A stretch of 27,966 bases of DNA from a virus: IMG/VR virus record IMGVR_UViG_3300034104_000729, positions 1 to 27,966 of that record. One strand, given 5' to 3'. A model generated the notes under the pieces. That model was given only the letters and a program-made list of their open reading frames with translations. It was not told where the DNA came from and searched no databases. The translations under genes and the position numbers were made by a program. Within the stretch, counting starts at the first letter, position 1. Every line of letters starts with the position of its first letter. Positions 1 to 5,378 of the stretch are shown here, piece after piece.

Positions 1-417
1 AAAGAATTTACCAAGTTTACAAAAGGCGATAAAATACCTTACAAGATTTTAGACACTATTTATAAGCAAAATTATGATACTACCTACATTGTTAAAGATT
101 ATAACCAAGTTAAAGAGTTTACTGATAGCATCAGACAAGATAGCAACCTCTTTGTCATCCGAGATACCATCAGCCAAAACAGAATCATCGGCAGGTCATT
201 CCAAGCCAAAATCCAAGAAAAAACCATAACGATTACAAACAATATACAAGCCAAACCTAAATCAGCGTTATACATAGGATTTAGAAGCGATATAAGGCAA
301 GATATGAGCAGAGTGGAACACAACATTAGCCTATCATTTAAAACTCGGCAGAGAGGCTTATTTAGCGTTGGTTATGGAATGTCTGGATATTCAGTAGGTT
401 ATGCAATAAAATTATAG
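1..417 (+). CDS. Unrecognised phage protein, C-terminal part (partial)
   Basis: The reading frame is open from the first base and stops at TAG 415-417, giving 138 residues; the start lies outside the window. The first half is polar and rich in D, T, I and K with DTxY/RDTI-type stretches (DTTYIVKDYN, VIRDTISQN). The last 50 residues alternate polar and hydrophobic residues (ALYIGFRSDI, GLFSVGYGMSGYSVGYAIKL), which suggests beta structure. Its place just before a lysis block hints at an envelope or virion-accessory role, but I do not recognise the family. The coding call is secure; the function is unknown. Confidence 0.75.
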   Translation, partial: KEFTKFTKGDKIPYKILDTIYKQNYDTTYIVKDYNQVKEFTDSIRQDSNLFVIRDTISQNRIIGRSFQAKIQEKTITITNNIQAKPKSALYIGFRSDIRQDMSRVEHNISLSFKTRQRGLFSVGYGMSGYSVGYAIKL

Positions 418-419
418 TT

Positions 420-551
420 ATGGCAAAGGCAATGAACGTAAGTGCATACGTTAAAAAATCAAGCAAAAGAGGCGTAGCTGCAAAAAGTAAAACAAGCAGT
501 ATCAAAACAAGCAAAAATTATAAAAAAAAATATAGAGGTCAAGGTCGATAA
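420..551 (+). CDS. Small very basic protein, 43 aa
   Basis: The ATG at 420 follows the preceding stop by two bases, and the frame runs to TAA at 549-551. The 43-residue product is extremely rich in K, S and R and ends in NYKKKYRGQGR. Short Lys/Ser-rich proteins ending in a KKYRGQG-like tail are, from memory, recurrent in Bacteroidetes phages, so I read it as a conserved small phage protein. Its charge suggests nucleic-acid or envelope binding; neither is shown by the sequence. It is not a shadow of another gene: no other frame here holds a better ORF. Confidence 0.7.
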   Translation: MAKAMNVSAYVKKSSKRGVAAKSKTSSIKTSKNYKKKYRGQGR

Positions 552-562
552 ATAATAATATT

Positions 563-856
563 ATGGCAATCAAACAAAATTTAACAAATCCGTTACCTGT
601 ATCATTTAAAGATTTTTCTCGTAATCCTGTAGTTGGTACAATGTTTTTAGTCATCATTGGCATTAGCGTTTTATACATTGATATTAGAGGTAACTTTAAT
701 AGTCAATTAGAGGCTCAGAGTGCTAAGATTGAAAAGCTAGAAGCCAAAATGGATGCTATGGGACAGTCATTAATTAAGTGCGAGAGCGCAATGAGTGGAG
801 CATCTGCAAAGTTAAGCACATTAGAATCATTAGGTAAAATACAAAAGATAAAATGA
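563..856 (+). CDS. Single-pass membrane protein with coiled coil (inner-membrane spanin-like)
   Basis: The protein has 97 residues. After a short cytoplasmic N-terminus there is one membrane segment (about residues 22-42, VGTMFLVIIGISVLYI). The rest is a charged, heptad-like helix (LEAQSAKIEKLEAKMDAMG and onward), i.e. a periplasmic coiled coil. That layout matches an i-spanin, which spans the periplasm to help fuse inner and outer membranes at lysis. The stop overlaps the start of the next gene, a lipoprotein, by four bases (ATGA), as expected for a spanin pair. The assignment rests on topology and context, not recognised homology; a generic phage membrane protein is the alternative. Confidence 0.7.
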   Translation: MAIKQNLTNPLPVSFKDFSRNPVVGTMFLVIIGISVLYIDIRGNFNSQLEAQSAKIEKLEAKMDAMGQSLIKCESAMSGASAKLSTLESLGKIQKIK

Positions 857-1188
857 GATATTTAGCATTCATACTGCTTTTATCTTCATGTTCTACGGCT
901 GAAGTTGAGCAGGTAAATAAATACGATACTTTATTATTAAAAATAGAGCAAAGCCAAAAGGTAATGGATAGCAGTATTGTTGAGGCGACAAAAAAAGAGG
1001 CTAAAATAATTAATAAAACTGTGCAAAGCATTATTCAAGACAAAAAGCAAATAGCAGAATTAGTTACTCAAGTAGCTGAAGCAAAAGCAAACACTAGAGT
1101 TGAGATACAAGTTCAGACTATCAGGGATACTGTTTTTGTTACAGAAAAGAAAAACTTTTGGGGTAAAAGTAAAAAGGATACATTATGA
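853..1188 (+). CDS. Lipoprotein, candidate outer-membrane spanin partner
   Basis: The 111-residue product starts with a classic lipoprotein signal peptide: MRYLAFILLLSSC, lipobox LSSC with the lipidated Cys at residue 13. The mature part is a long charged helix (about residues 25-85) followed by QTIRDTVFVTEKKNFWGK near the end. Together with the membrane coiled-coil gene just upstream (4-base overlap) it forms a plausible two-component spanin; an outer-membrane lipoprotein plus an inner-membrane coiled coil is the Rz/Rz1 logic. It is longer than a typical Rz1, so the pairing is inference. Translation is probably coupled to both neighbours through ATGA overlaps. Confidence 0.75.
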   Translation: MRYLAFILLLSSCSTAEVEQVNKYDTLLLKIEQSQKVMDSSIVEATKKEAKIINKTVQSIIQDKKQIAELVTQVAEAKANTRVEIQVQTIRDTVFVTEKKNFWGKSKKDTL

Positions 1189-1397
1189 CACAGTTTTTTA
1201 AAGATGAGAATGGCAATCTAAGCATGAAGCGTTTATGCGGATTGCTTTGCGTAATAGCCTTATGTGTTACGATGTATCATAACTCGTTTAGTGAGGAGCA
1301 TGTAGCACCATCGGCAATATTGGTCGAATCAGTAGCCTTATTGGCTTTTGGTTGTCTTTCATTAACTACGGCAGATAAAATATTTAAAAAGAAATGA
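1185..1397 (+). CDS. Holin-like protein with two membrane segments
   Basis: This 70-residue protein opens with FFKDENGNLSMKRL, followed by two hydrophobic segments (about residues 17-34 and 43-62) and a basic tail KIFKKK. Small size, two membrane helices, charged C-terminus and a position directly before the endolysin gene are what a holin shows; holins form the membrane lesions that time lysis. The FxDENGNxS...R start is, as I recall it, typical of holin-like proteins in Bacteroidetes phages. It overlaps both neighbours by four bases. Holin function is inferred from topology and context. Confidence 0.75.
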   Translation: MTQFFKDENGNLSMKRLCGLLCVIALCVTMYHNSFSEEHVAPSAILVESVALLAFGCLSLTTADKIFKKK

Positions 1398-1996
1398 AAT
1401 TATCTAAGGAGCAAATAGAAGAATCGGTAAAGGCTAAAGGCTACGTTTGGTTTGATGGCGATAAAGATTTTGATGTAAATATCGTGGGAGTGCGAAATTC
1501 TGCAACTGGTCAAAAAGTTACAAACGTATTTGATGATGCTATAACCTTATCCTATAAGGAAGATGGCGAATGGAAATTTCATTCATGGATGGCAACAACA
1601 GATCCAGGTACTAAAGGCGTTAAAGAGTTTCATAACGCATCTGGAGTGGCAAGACTTGTTGAAGGGCAATATAGAGGCTCTCATGCAATCGGTTTACATC
1701 AAGGTAAATATGAAGCCTTAAAACAAGCCAAAGCAGTTAAAGTTTATCGTGATTTTAATAAAGACATGGTTTATGATGAATCAAAAATTCAAGAGGGTGT
1801 GTTTGGTATTAACATTCACAAAGCAGGAGTTGATTCAACCTATGTAGAAAATTGGTCAGAAGGATGTCAGGTGTTTAAGAAGTCTGCTGATTTTGATGAA
1901 TTTATGGCTATCATAAGAAAAGCTAAAGACATACATGGCAATTCTTTTACTTATACTTTAATTGAATCTTCAGATATAAAGGTTAATACAGATTAA
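1394..1996 (+). CDS. Endolysin-like protein with L,D-transpeptidase (YkuD)-type motif
   Basis: The protein has 200 residues and no signal peptide. Around residues 139-165 it reads GINIHKAG...ENWSEGCQVF, i.e. His142 followed about 16 residues later by S-E-G-C with Cys158. This matches the YkuD pattern H...S-H-G-C, where Cys is the nucleophile. The upstream part contains a YRGSHAIGLHQGKYEAL stretch. Next to a holin-like gene, the natural role is cutting cell-wall peptide cross-links at lysis, reached through holin lesions because no signal peptide is present. The substitution of Glu for the His of SHGC is a departure from cellular YkuD enzymes. Family placement is moderate, the lysis role is inference. 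Confidence 0.7.
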   Translation: MKLSKEQIEESVKAKGYVWFDGDKDFDVNIVGVRNSATGQKVTNVFDDAITLSYKEDGEWKFHSWMATTDPGTKGVKEFHNASGVARLVEGQYRGSHAIGLHQGKYEALKQAKAVKVYRDFNKDMVYDESKIQEGVFGINIHKAGVDSTYVENWSEGCQVFKKSADFDEFMAIIRKAKDIHGNSFTYTLIESSDIKVNTD

Positions 1997-2010
1997 TTAA
2001 ATAATTTATT

Positions 2011-2018
2011 TATCTTTG
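2011..2018 (+). promoter_or_regulatory. Bacteroidetes -7 box (TATCTTTG), leaderless start
   Basis: TATCTTTG fits the Bacteroidetes -7 consensus TAnnTTTG and lies in the short AT-rich gap after the endolysin gene. Only four bases separate it from ATG 2023, so initiation would fall at or next to the start codon. No good -33 TTG is visible at the usual distance. It would restart transcription for the small-gene region. Confidence 0.5.
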
Positions 2019-2022
2019 CGAT

Positions 2023-2187
2023 ATGTACAAAGAAGAATTAGAAGATTTAAAGATCAATCAGGTCATCAAAGTATTTGAGAATCCTCAGGTCTGGCGCAAT
2101 AATGCAAGTAGATTGCATAAAGAAACTGAAAAATTATTCCATATCAAGAAGATGAAAGATCATACTATGATTATCCGTATATTGTAA
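2023..2187 (+). CDS. Hypothetical small protein, 54 aa
   Basis: ATG 2023 lies four bases behind a TAnnTTTG promoter box, and the frame ends at TAA 2185-2187. The product is charged and helical (MYKEELEDLKINQVIKVFEN, then a basic RLHKETEKLFHIKKMKDH). No known domain is recognised. Promoter position and the absence of a competing ORF support it as a real gene. It is the first of a series of small genes between lysis and recombination modules, a region that in phages usually carries host-takeover or counter-defence functions. Confidence 0.55.
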   Translation: MYKEELEDLKINQVIKVFENPQVWRNNASRLHKETEKLFHIKKMKDHTMIIRIL

Positions 2188-2203
2188 TATTGTTGTTACA
2201 ATA
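2180..2203 (+). terminator. AT-rich hairpin overlapping stop codon, possible weak terminator
   Basis: TATTGTAA (2180-2187) and TTACAATA (2196-2203) form a perfect 8-bp stem with an 8-base loop; the stem includes the stop codon of the 54-aa gene. It is followed by A4-TATA-T6 rather than an immediate T tract, so terminator function is uncertain. Confidence 0.35.
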
Positions 2204-2245
2204 AAAATATATTTTTTATTTATGGAATTATTAAAATAACTTTTT

Positions 2246-2253
2246 TATATTTG
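2246..2253 (+). promoter_or_regulatory. Bacteroidetes -7 box (TATATTTG)
   Basis: TATATTTG matches TAnnTTTG in a non-coding gap (2188-2293) with no other gene. It lies 40 bases upstream of ATG 2294, so the transcript would have a leader of roughly 35 bases holding the AAAACTTGCA element at 2280-2289. No clear -33 box is seen. Confidence 0.45.
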
Positions 2254-2279
2254 ATCAGCAATTCAATGAAGGGTTGCAC

Positions 2280-2289
2280 AAAACTTGCA
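2280..2289 (+). repeat. AAAACTTGCA leader element, copy 1
   Basis: Ten bases identical to 2668-2677. Both copies lie just upstream of a start codon beginning ATGA (distances 4 and 2 bases). The core ACTTGCA is the reverse complement of TGCAAGT at 2597-2603 in the structured RNA candidate. Confidence 0.4.
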
Positions 2290-2293
2290 AATC

Positions 2294-2584
2294 ATGACAA
2301 ACTGGAACAATTTAAAAACTATCATTGAATTAGAAATTCAAAAATCTGAAATTACAAACAAGGAAGTAATTAAATTAATATTTAATCTTGAAAGAAAATT
2401 AAATACTTGCAGAAACTTCCTTATAAAAAATACTTGGTGTTCAATGTGTTATAATTTAAAAGCTCACGATGACGCCAGAACTATTCTCTACGATTTACAA
2501 GAAAAATATCCAAATGATTATAATAAATATTGTGATGCAAATGGATATTCAAGATATATGACTATTGGTTGTATGCTATCATAA
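2294..2584 (+). CDS. Hypothetical protein, 96 aa, Cys-containing
   Basis: I chose ATG 2294; an in-frame TTG at 2285 is less likely and lies inside the repeated leader element. The product is helical at the N-terminus (NLKTIIELEIQKSEITNKEV) and has several Cys in the middle and end (TCRNF, WCSMCYNL, KYCDAN, TIGCML), with a CxxC pair that could bind metal. A KYPNDYNKY stretch recalls small phage proteins nearby (KTKYPDCYYD in the 2923 gene). Family unrecognised. Its stop codon overlaps the 5' strand of the RNA structure that follows, so ribosomes finishing this gene would disturb that fold. Confidence 0.6.
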   Translation: MTNWNNLKTIIELEIQKSEITNKEVIKLIFNLERKLNTCRNFLIKNTWCSMCYNLKAHDDARTILYDLQEKYPNDYNKYCDANGYSRYMTIGCMLS

Positions 2585-2664
2585 CATTCCTGTTCCTGCA
2601 AGTCAGGAATCTGCGCCTCGCTTGATCAGTCAAGCGGGGATTTGGCAGTACCGGGATGTTCCGG
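2583..2664 (+). ncRNA. Three-way-junction structured RNA candidate
   Basis: The gap between two genes folds into a compact element. P1 pairs 2583-2590 (AACATTCC) with 2653-2660 (GGGATGTT), 8 bp with one wobble. P2 pairs 2593-2598 (TTCCTG) with 2604-2609 (CAGGAA) around loop CAAGT. P3 pairs 2611-2614 with 2645-2648 (CTGC/GCAG) and continues, after an internal loop, as 2616-2625 with 2630-2639, 10 bp with one wobble, loop TCAG. It is visibly richer in GC than its surroundings. CCGG 2651-2654 can instead pair with CCGG 2661-2664, excluding P1. P2 loop bases 2597-2603 can pair with 2671-2677 in the leader of the next gene. A cis-regulator or small RNA is likely; I recognise no known class, and it lacks tRNA features. 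Confidence 0.55.
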
Positions 2665-2667
2665 ATT

Positions 2668-2677
2668 AAAACTTGCA
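2668..2677 (+). repeat. AAAACTTGCA leader element, copy 2
   Basis: Second copy of the ten-base element, two bases before ATG 2680. Its ACTTGCA core is complementary to the P2 loop region (2597-2603) of the preceding RNA structure, which would allow a pseudoknot that covers the translation start. Confidence 0.4.
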
Positions 2678-2679
2678 TT

Positions 2680-2835
2680 ATGAAAATATACACAATTGAA
2701 TTTATGGACAAGGATTACAATGATCTAATGACCAAAGTAGTCATATTTAAGAACTTAAAACAAGTCAAATCATACGCTAAAGAGATTTTAGCTAACCTTT
2801 GTGATAATGACATCGTAACCTTTAGAATTTACTAA
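2680..2835 (+). CDS. Hypothetical small protein, 51 aa
   Basis: The ATG at 2680 directly follows the AAAACTTGCA element, and the frame ends at TAA 2833-2835. The product begins MKIYTIEFMDKDYNDLMTKV and alternates beta-like and helical stretches (VVIFKNLKQVKSYAKEIL), suggesting a tiny folded domain; the family is unknown. Its start sits within reach of the RNA fold immediately upstream, so it is the obvious candidate target if that RNA controls translation. The next gene begins one base after its stop. Confidence 0.6.
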   Translation: MKIYTIEFMDKDYNDLMTKVVIFKNLKQVKSYAKEILANLCDNDIVTFRIY

Positions 2836-2836
2836 C

Positions 2837-2926
2837 ATGGAAATTATAATCTTTTTTATTATTATGTCGGCGGTCCTTATTGGATTAGCCGGAGTATGTG
2901 ACTATTTAATCCAAAAAATACAATGA
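2837..2926 (+). CDS. Small membrane protein, 29 aa
   Basis: This 29-residue ORF is almost entirely one hydrophobic helix (EIIIFFIIMSAVLIGLAGV) followed by a short polar end. It starts one base after the preceding stop and its TGA overlaps the next ATG by four bases (2923-2926), which argues that it is translated. Function unknown. A similar 33-aa single-pass protein lies at 3615-3716. Confidence 0.5.
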   Translation: MEIIIFFIIMSAVLIGLAGVCDYLIQKIQ

Positions 2927-3180
2927 GTGTACTAAAAGATTTAAAAACAAAGTACCCTGACTGCTATTACGATGCAGATATGGATGCTATTTACTGGAAC
3001 GATCAGACAATAGCAGAAGATGCTAAGGACTTGATCGAAGATCATTACGAGGGTAAGAAAACCTGGACTACTGGTAGATCTGGAAATCCAGAAGATGATA
3101 CAATGGAGCCATGCTCAGGTGAAGATTACATTATTGCAGAATTAAACCACGATTATCATTACGCATTCGACCAGATATGA
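2923..3180 (+). CDS. Hypothetical acidic protein, 85 aa
   Basis: The product is strongly acidic with many D/E and aromatic residues (KTKYPDCYYDADMDAIYWND; later EDYIIAELNHDYHYAFDQI). No known motif is identified. High negative charge at about 85 residues is reminiscent of DNA-mimic phage proteins, but that is only a composition-based suggestion. It is linked by ATGA overlaps to the membrane peptide upstream and to the next gene, so it belongs to one translationally coupled set. Confidence 0.65.
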   Translation: MSVLKDLKTKYPDCYYDADMDAIYWNDQTIAEDAKDLIEDHYEGKKTWTTGRSGNPEDDTMEPCSGEDYIIAELNHDYHYAFDQI

Positions 3181-3398
3181 ACCTACTAGAAAGATTAAGC
3201 CCAGAGCATTTAGAGATGCTAAAGGCAGAAGAAATAAAATTTCCACTTACGATTAAAAATTTAATTGCAGAATTGGAAAGTAATAATCATTTTTTAGATT
3301 TAACCTACCAAAGCATCCTTAAATTATTTTTGCATTTAGACTTAAAAGATTATTCAGTAACTTCACTAGAAAAATTATTTGACAATGTTAGCAGTTAA
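3177..3398 (+). CDS. Hypothetical protein, 73 aa
   Basis: This helical, Leu/Glu-rich protein starts MNLLERLSPEHLEMLKAEEI and looks like a small all-alpha domain of four or so helices. No family is recognised. Its ATG overlaps the upstream stop by four bases and its 3' end overlaps the following gene by 14 bases, so its place within the coupled early-gene run is clear. Confidence 0.65.
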   Translation: MNLLERLSPEHLEMLKAEEIKFPLTIKNLIAELESNNHFLDLTYQSILKLFLHLDLKDYSVTSLEKLFDNVSS

Positions 3399-3618
3399 AT
3401 CAACAGTATACCCTGACGGATTCAGAATCACGTGGGTAAATGGAATGCCAAAGCACAAAGAATTGGCAATGGACAATCAGCTTTATAACCGATGGGCAGT
3501 GTATATTCACAACTTGGTTTACAATATCAAAGGCGTTAACAAGATTAGATCTGGAGGCGTATGCTATTCAGATGGGCAGGACTCAGCTCTAAGGTTGGCT
3601 AAAGAGATACTAGGATGA
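3385..3618 (+). CDS. Hypothetical protein, 77 aa
   Basis: I start at ATG 3385; an in-frame TTG at 3379 would add only two residues. The sequence MLAVKSTVYPDGFRITWVNG and the later WAVYIHNLVYNIKGVNKI suggest a small mixed alpha/beta fold with conserved-looking Trp, Tyr and Gly. No known family is recognised. It overlaps the upstream gene by 14 bases and the downstream membrane peptide by four. Confidence 0.6.
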   Translation: MLAVKSTVYPDGFRITWVNGMPKHKELAMDNQLYNRWAVYIHNLVYNIKGVNKIRSGGVCYSDGQDSALRLAKEILG

Positions 3619-3716
3619 TCGAAAATCGTATTTTCTGGGTGATCATGGCAGCCATGTCCTTAGTAGTATTGGTATTTATTATTGAATTATTTATCATGTT
3701 TTATTTGTACTTATAA
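3615..3716 (+). CDS. Small membrane protein, 33 aa
   Basis: ATG 3615 overlaps the previous TGA by four bases. After MIENRIFWVIM the product is one long hydrophobic helix (AMSLVVLVFIIELFIMF) ending YLYL. It is a single-pass membrane peptide of unknown function, the second of its kind in this early region. Its 3' end contains the TTTG that acts as the probable -33 element of the next promoter. Confidence 0.5.
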   Translation: MIENRIFWVIMAAMSLVVLVFIIELFIMFYLYL

Positions 3717-3734
3717 ATTATTATTATAACTTTA
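3704..3734 (+). promoter_or_regulatory. Promoter with -33 and -7 boxes before the recombination genes
   Basis: TTTG at 3704-3707 and TAACTTTA at 3727-3734 are separated by 19 bases, the normal Bacteroidetes spacing (TTTG...TAnnTTTG, last base A here instead of G). ATG 3739 follows the -7 box after only four bases. It is the only promoter in the window with a convincing -33 box. Confidence 0.5.
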
Positions 3735-3738
3735 AAAA

Positions 3739-4401
3739 ATGAGCGATATAGAATTACATCAAAAGAAATTACCAACCTTACAGGAGCTTTATAGCGATCC
3801 AGAGGGACTAGTAAAAACGGATGCTTTGCAAGTTATCCTAAACGGGCAACCTCCGGCATCCTGGATTAAAACACATCCATTTATTAAAGGCTATAAGTAT
3901 CTGCCTATTGATAAAGTAGAATATTTACTAAAGCGCATTTTTAAGAATTACAGAATAGAGGTCCTGCGTGAGGGTTCTTCATTTAATGGCGTTTATGTCG
4001 TGGTTCGTGTTCACTATCTTAATCCTATTTCCGGTCTTTGGGATTTTCACGATGGCATTGGAGCTGCGCAATTACAGACCGCCTCTGGTAAGTCTGCGGC
4101 TGATTTAGCGAACATTAACAATGGCGCTTTGTCAATGGCTTACCCATTAGCTAAAACAGTAGCCATAAAGGATGCCTGTGATCATTTCGGTACTACGTTT
4201 GGAAGCGATTTAAACCGCAAAGACACCTTAGCATTTACATCAGATGATAAATTGCACATGGTTGCGCAAAACAAAGAGGAGGAGCGGTTGCAAAAGCTAA
4301 TCGAAAAGGCACAAGATCAGCAAACTTTAAAAAAATTAGAAAAACACGTACCCGAAAACTTAGTAGATCAATATCTTACAAAATGGAAATCTTTAAAATA
4401 A
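3739..4401 (+). CDS. Single-strand annealing protein (Rad52/RecT-type recombinase), putative
   Basis: The protein has 220 residues. The core (about 50-160) reads YLPIDKVEYLLKRIF, then YVVVRVHY, then a W-F-HDGIGAAQLQ stretch, and AYPLAKTVAIKDACDHFGTTFGSDLNR. This beta-strand/helix pattern ending in a conserved 'AIKDA...FG..FG.DLNR' is what I associate with Rad52-like and Sak-type phage annealing proteins. The C-terminus is a charged helix. Its role would be annealing of complementary single strands during phage recombination. The exonuclease gene that follows overlaps it by 19 bases, exactly the partner expected for a Red-like two-component system. The precise SSAP family is not certain. Confidence 0.7.
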   Translation: MSDIELHQKKLPTLQELYSDPEGLVKTDALQVILNGQPPASWIKTHPFIKGYKYLPIDKVEYLLKRIFKNYRIEVLREGSSFNGVYVVVRVHYLNPISGLWDFHDGIGAAQLQTASGKSAADLANINNGALSMAYPLAKTVAIKDACDHFGTTFGSDLNRKDTLAFTSDDKLHMVAQNKEEERLQKLIEKAQDQQTLKKLEKHVPENLVDQYLTKWKSLK

Positions 4402-5078
4402 GAGCGTCATCAGCCGGTAAAATATCTGGCATAAAAGGATTAGGCGAAACAGGTAAAACATACTGCAAACAATGGCTAAAAGAAAAGCTATACAAAAGGC
4501 GTACTGAAATTAAATCTAAATACATTGACAAAGGAAACAGGCTAGAGGAGGAGGCGTTTACGCTCATGGCTTTGCAGTTAGACTTAGGAATGGTTTACAA
4601 GAATGATAAATACTTTGAGGATGACTATTTCTGCGGAACTCCAGATTTAATACATAACGGAGTTGTTTATGATAATAAATGCTCCTGGTCCTTAGATACG
4701 TTTCCTATGTTTGAATCAGAAATACCAAATTCTGACTACTTTAATCAGTTGCAAGTATATATGCACTTGACTGGATGTACCAAAGCCTCTCTGTGTTACA
4801 CTTTAATAGATGCGGACTATGATCTAGTCAGTCAAGCAGTAAAATGGCTTACAGAGCCTAAAAAGATATACAGTACGATTTTTAACATGGTTTATACAAA
4901 AGAAGCGTATAAGGTATATTATGAGGAGTTTTGTGATGGATTTGAGGGCAATTTTATTGAGATACCAGAAGCAGACCGAATTAAAACCTTTGAGTTTGAC
5001 TATGATCCGCAAGTGATTGAAAAGCTACAAGCCAGAGTAATTGAATGTAGGGACTATATAGCTACACTTGTTAAATGA
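4383..5078 (+). CDS. PD-(D/E)XK exonuclease, YqaJ/lambda-exo type
   Basis: The protein has 231 residues. It carries RASSAGKI at the start, RLEEEAF near residues 52-58, GTPDLI near 86-91 and VYDNKCSW near 95-101: the Glu, the Asp of the PD motif and the D-x-K are the metal-binding residues of this nuclease superfamily. A later QLQVYMHLTG matches the conserved Gln/Tyr helix of YqaJ-type enzymes. It would resect double-stranded ends to make 3' tails for the annealing protein encoded just upstream (19-base overlap). Its stop overlaps the next ATG by four bases. Assignment is confident at superfamily level. Confidence 0.85.
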   Translation: MEIFKIRASSAGKISGIKGLGETGKTYCKQWLKEKLYKRRTEIKSKYIDKGNRLEEEAFTLMALQLDLGMVYKNDKYFEDDYFCGTPDLIHNGVVYDNKCSWSLDTFPMFESEIPNSDYFNQLQVYMHLTGCTKASLCYTLIDADYDLVSQAVKWLTEPKKIYSTIFNMVYTKEAYKVYYEEFCDGFEGNFIEIPEADRIKTFEFDYDPQVIEKLQARVIECRDYIATLVK

Positions 5079-5275
5079 AAAAATACCTAAAGATACCAGA
5101 TAAAAAGCGAATTGCTTTGACTCTGGAGTTAATAGCAGGTCAAGGCGTTAGTCCGGCAGATGCAAGTAAGTATTTAAACCTGTCAATGCCTAGCGTTTGC
5201 GGTTGGATGACTAAGTATTGGTTTTATCAAAAGCCTATTATTCCAGTAGTTATAACTCTAAAAAGCGATGTTTAA
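5075..5275 (+). CDS. Small helix-turn-helix protein
   Basis: The 66-residue product has a basic N-terminus (MKKYLKIPDKKRIALTLELI) and then a helix-turn-helix of resolvase/transposase-like type: QGVSPADASKYLNLSMPSVC followed by GWMTKYWF. It is likely DNA-binding. Sitting between an exonuclease gene (4-base overlap) and a nuclease gene, it may regulate the early operon or act as a replication accessory. Target and role cannot be read from the sequence. Confidence 0.65.
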   Translation: MKKYLKIPDKKRIALTLELIAGQGVSPADASKYLNLSMPSVCGWMTKYWFYQKPIIPVVITLKSDV

Positions 5276-5378
5276 TCATTTATTTCACAAGATAATTTTA
5301 GATTATATTAGAGGCAACTCACTTTCTAAATATAAAATAGAAGATATTTGCAATGCTTTAAAAAATTATTATGGCTAA
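5268..5378 (+). CDS. Hypothetical small protein, 36 aa
   Basis: This short ORF fills the gap between the HTH gene and the next gene, overlapping each by eight bases. The sequence MFNHLFHKIILDYIRGNSLS, then KYKIEDICNALKNYYG, is amphipathic and could be two helices, perhaps a continuation of HTH-like architecture. No family recognised. Tight overlap at both ends supports translation, but its small size keeps confidence low. Confidence 0.4.
   Translation: MFNHLFHKIILDYIRGNSLSKYKIEDICNALKNYYG

Noticed and set aside
2266-2328. 20-codon ORF in another frame across the start of the 2294 gene
   Set aside because: Very short, overlaps a better ORF and contains the repeated leader element; a regulatory leader peptide is possible but unsupported.
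2583-2664. Structured RNA considered as a tRNA or a hammerhead-type ribozyme
   Set aside because: There is no T-arm GTTC motif, 7-bp acceptor with cloverleaf, or anticodon arm; and no CTGATGA/GAAA hammerhead core.
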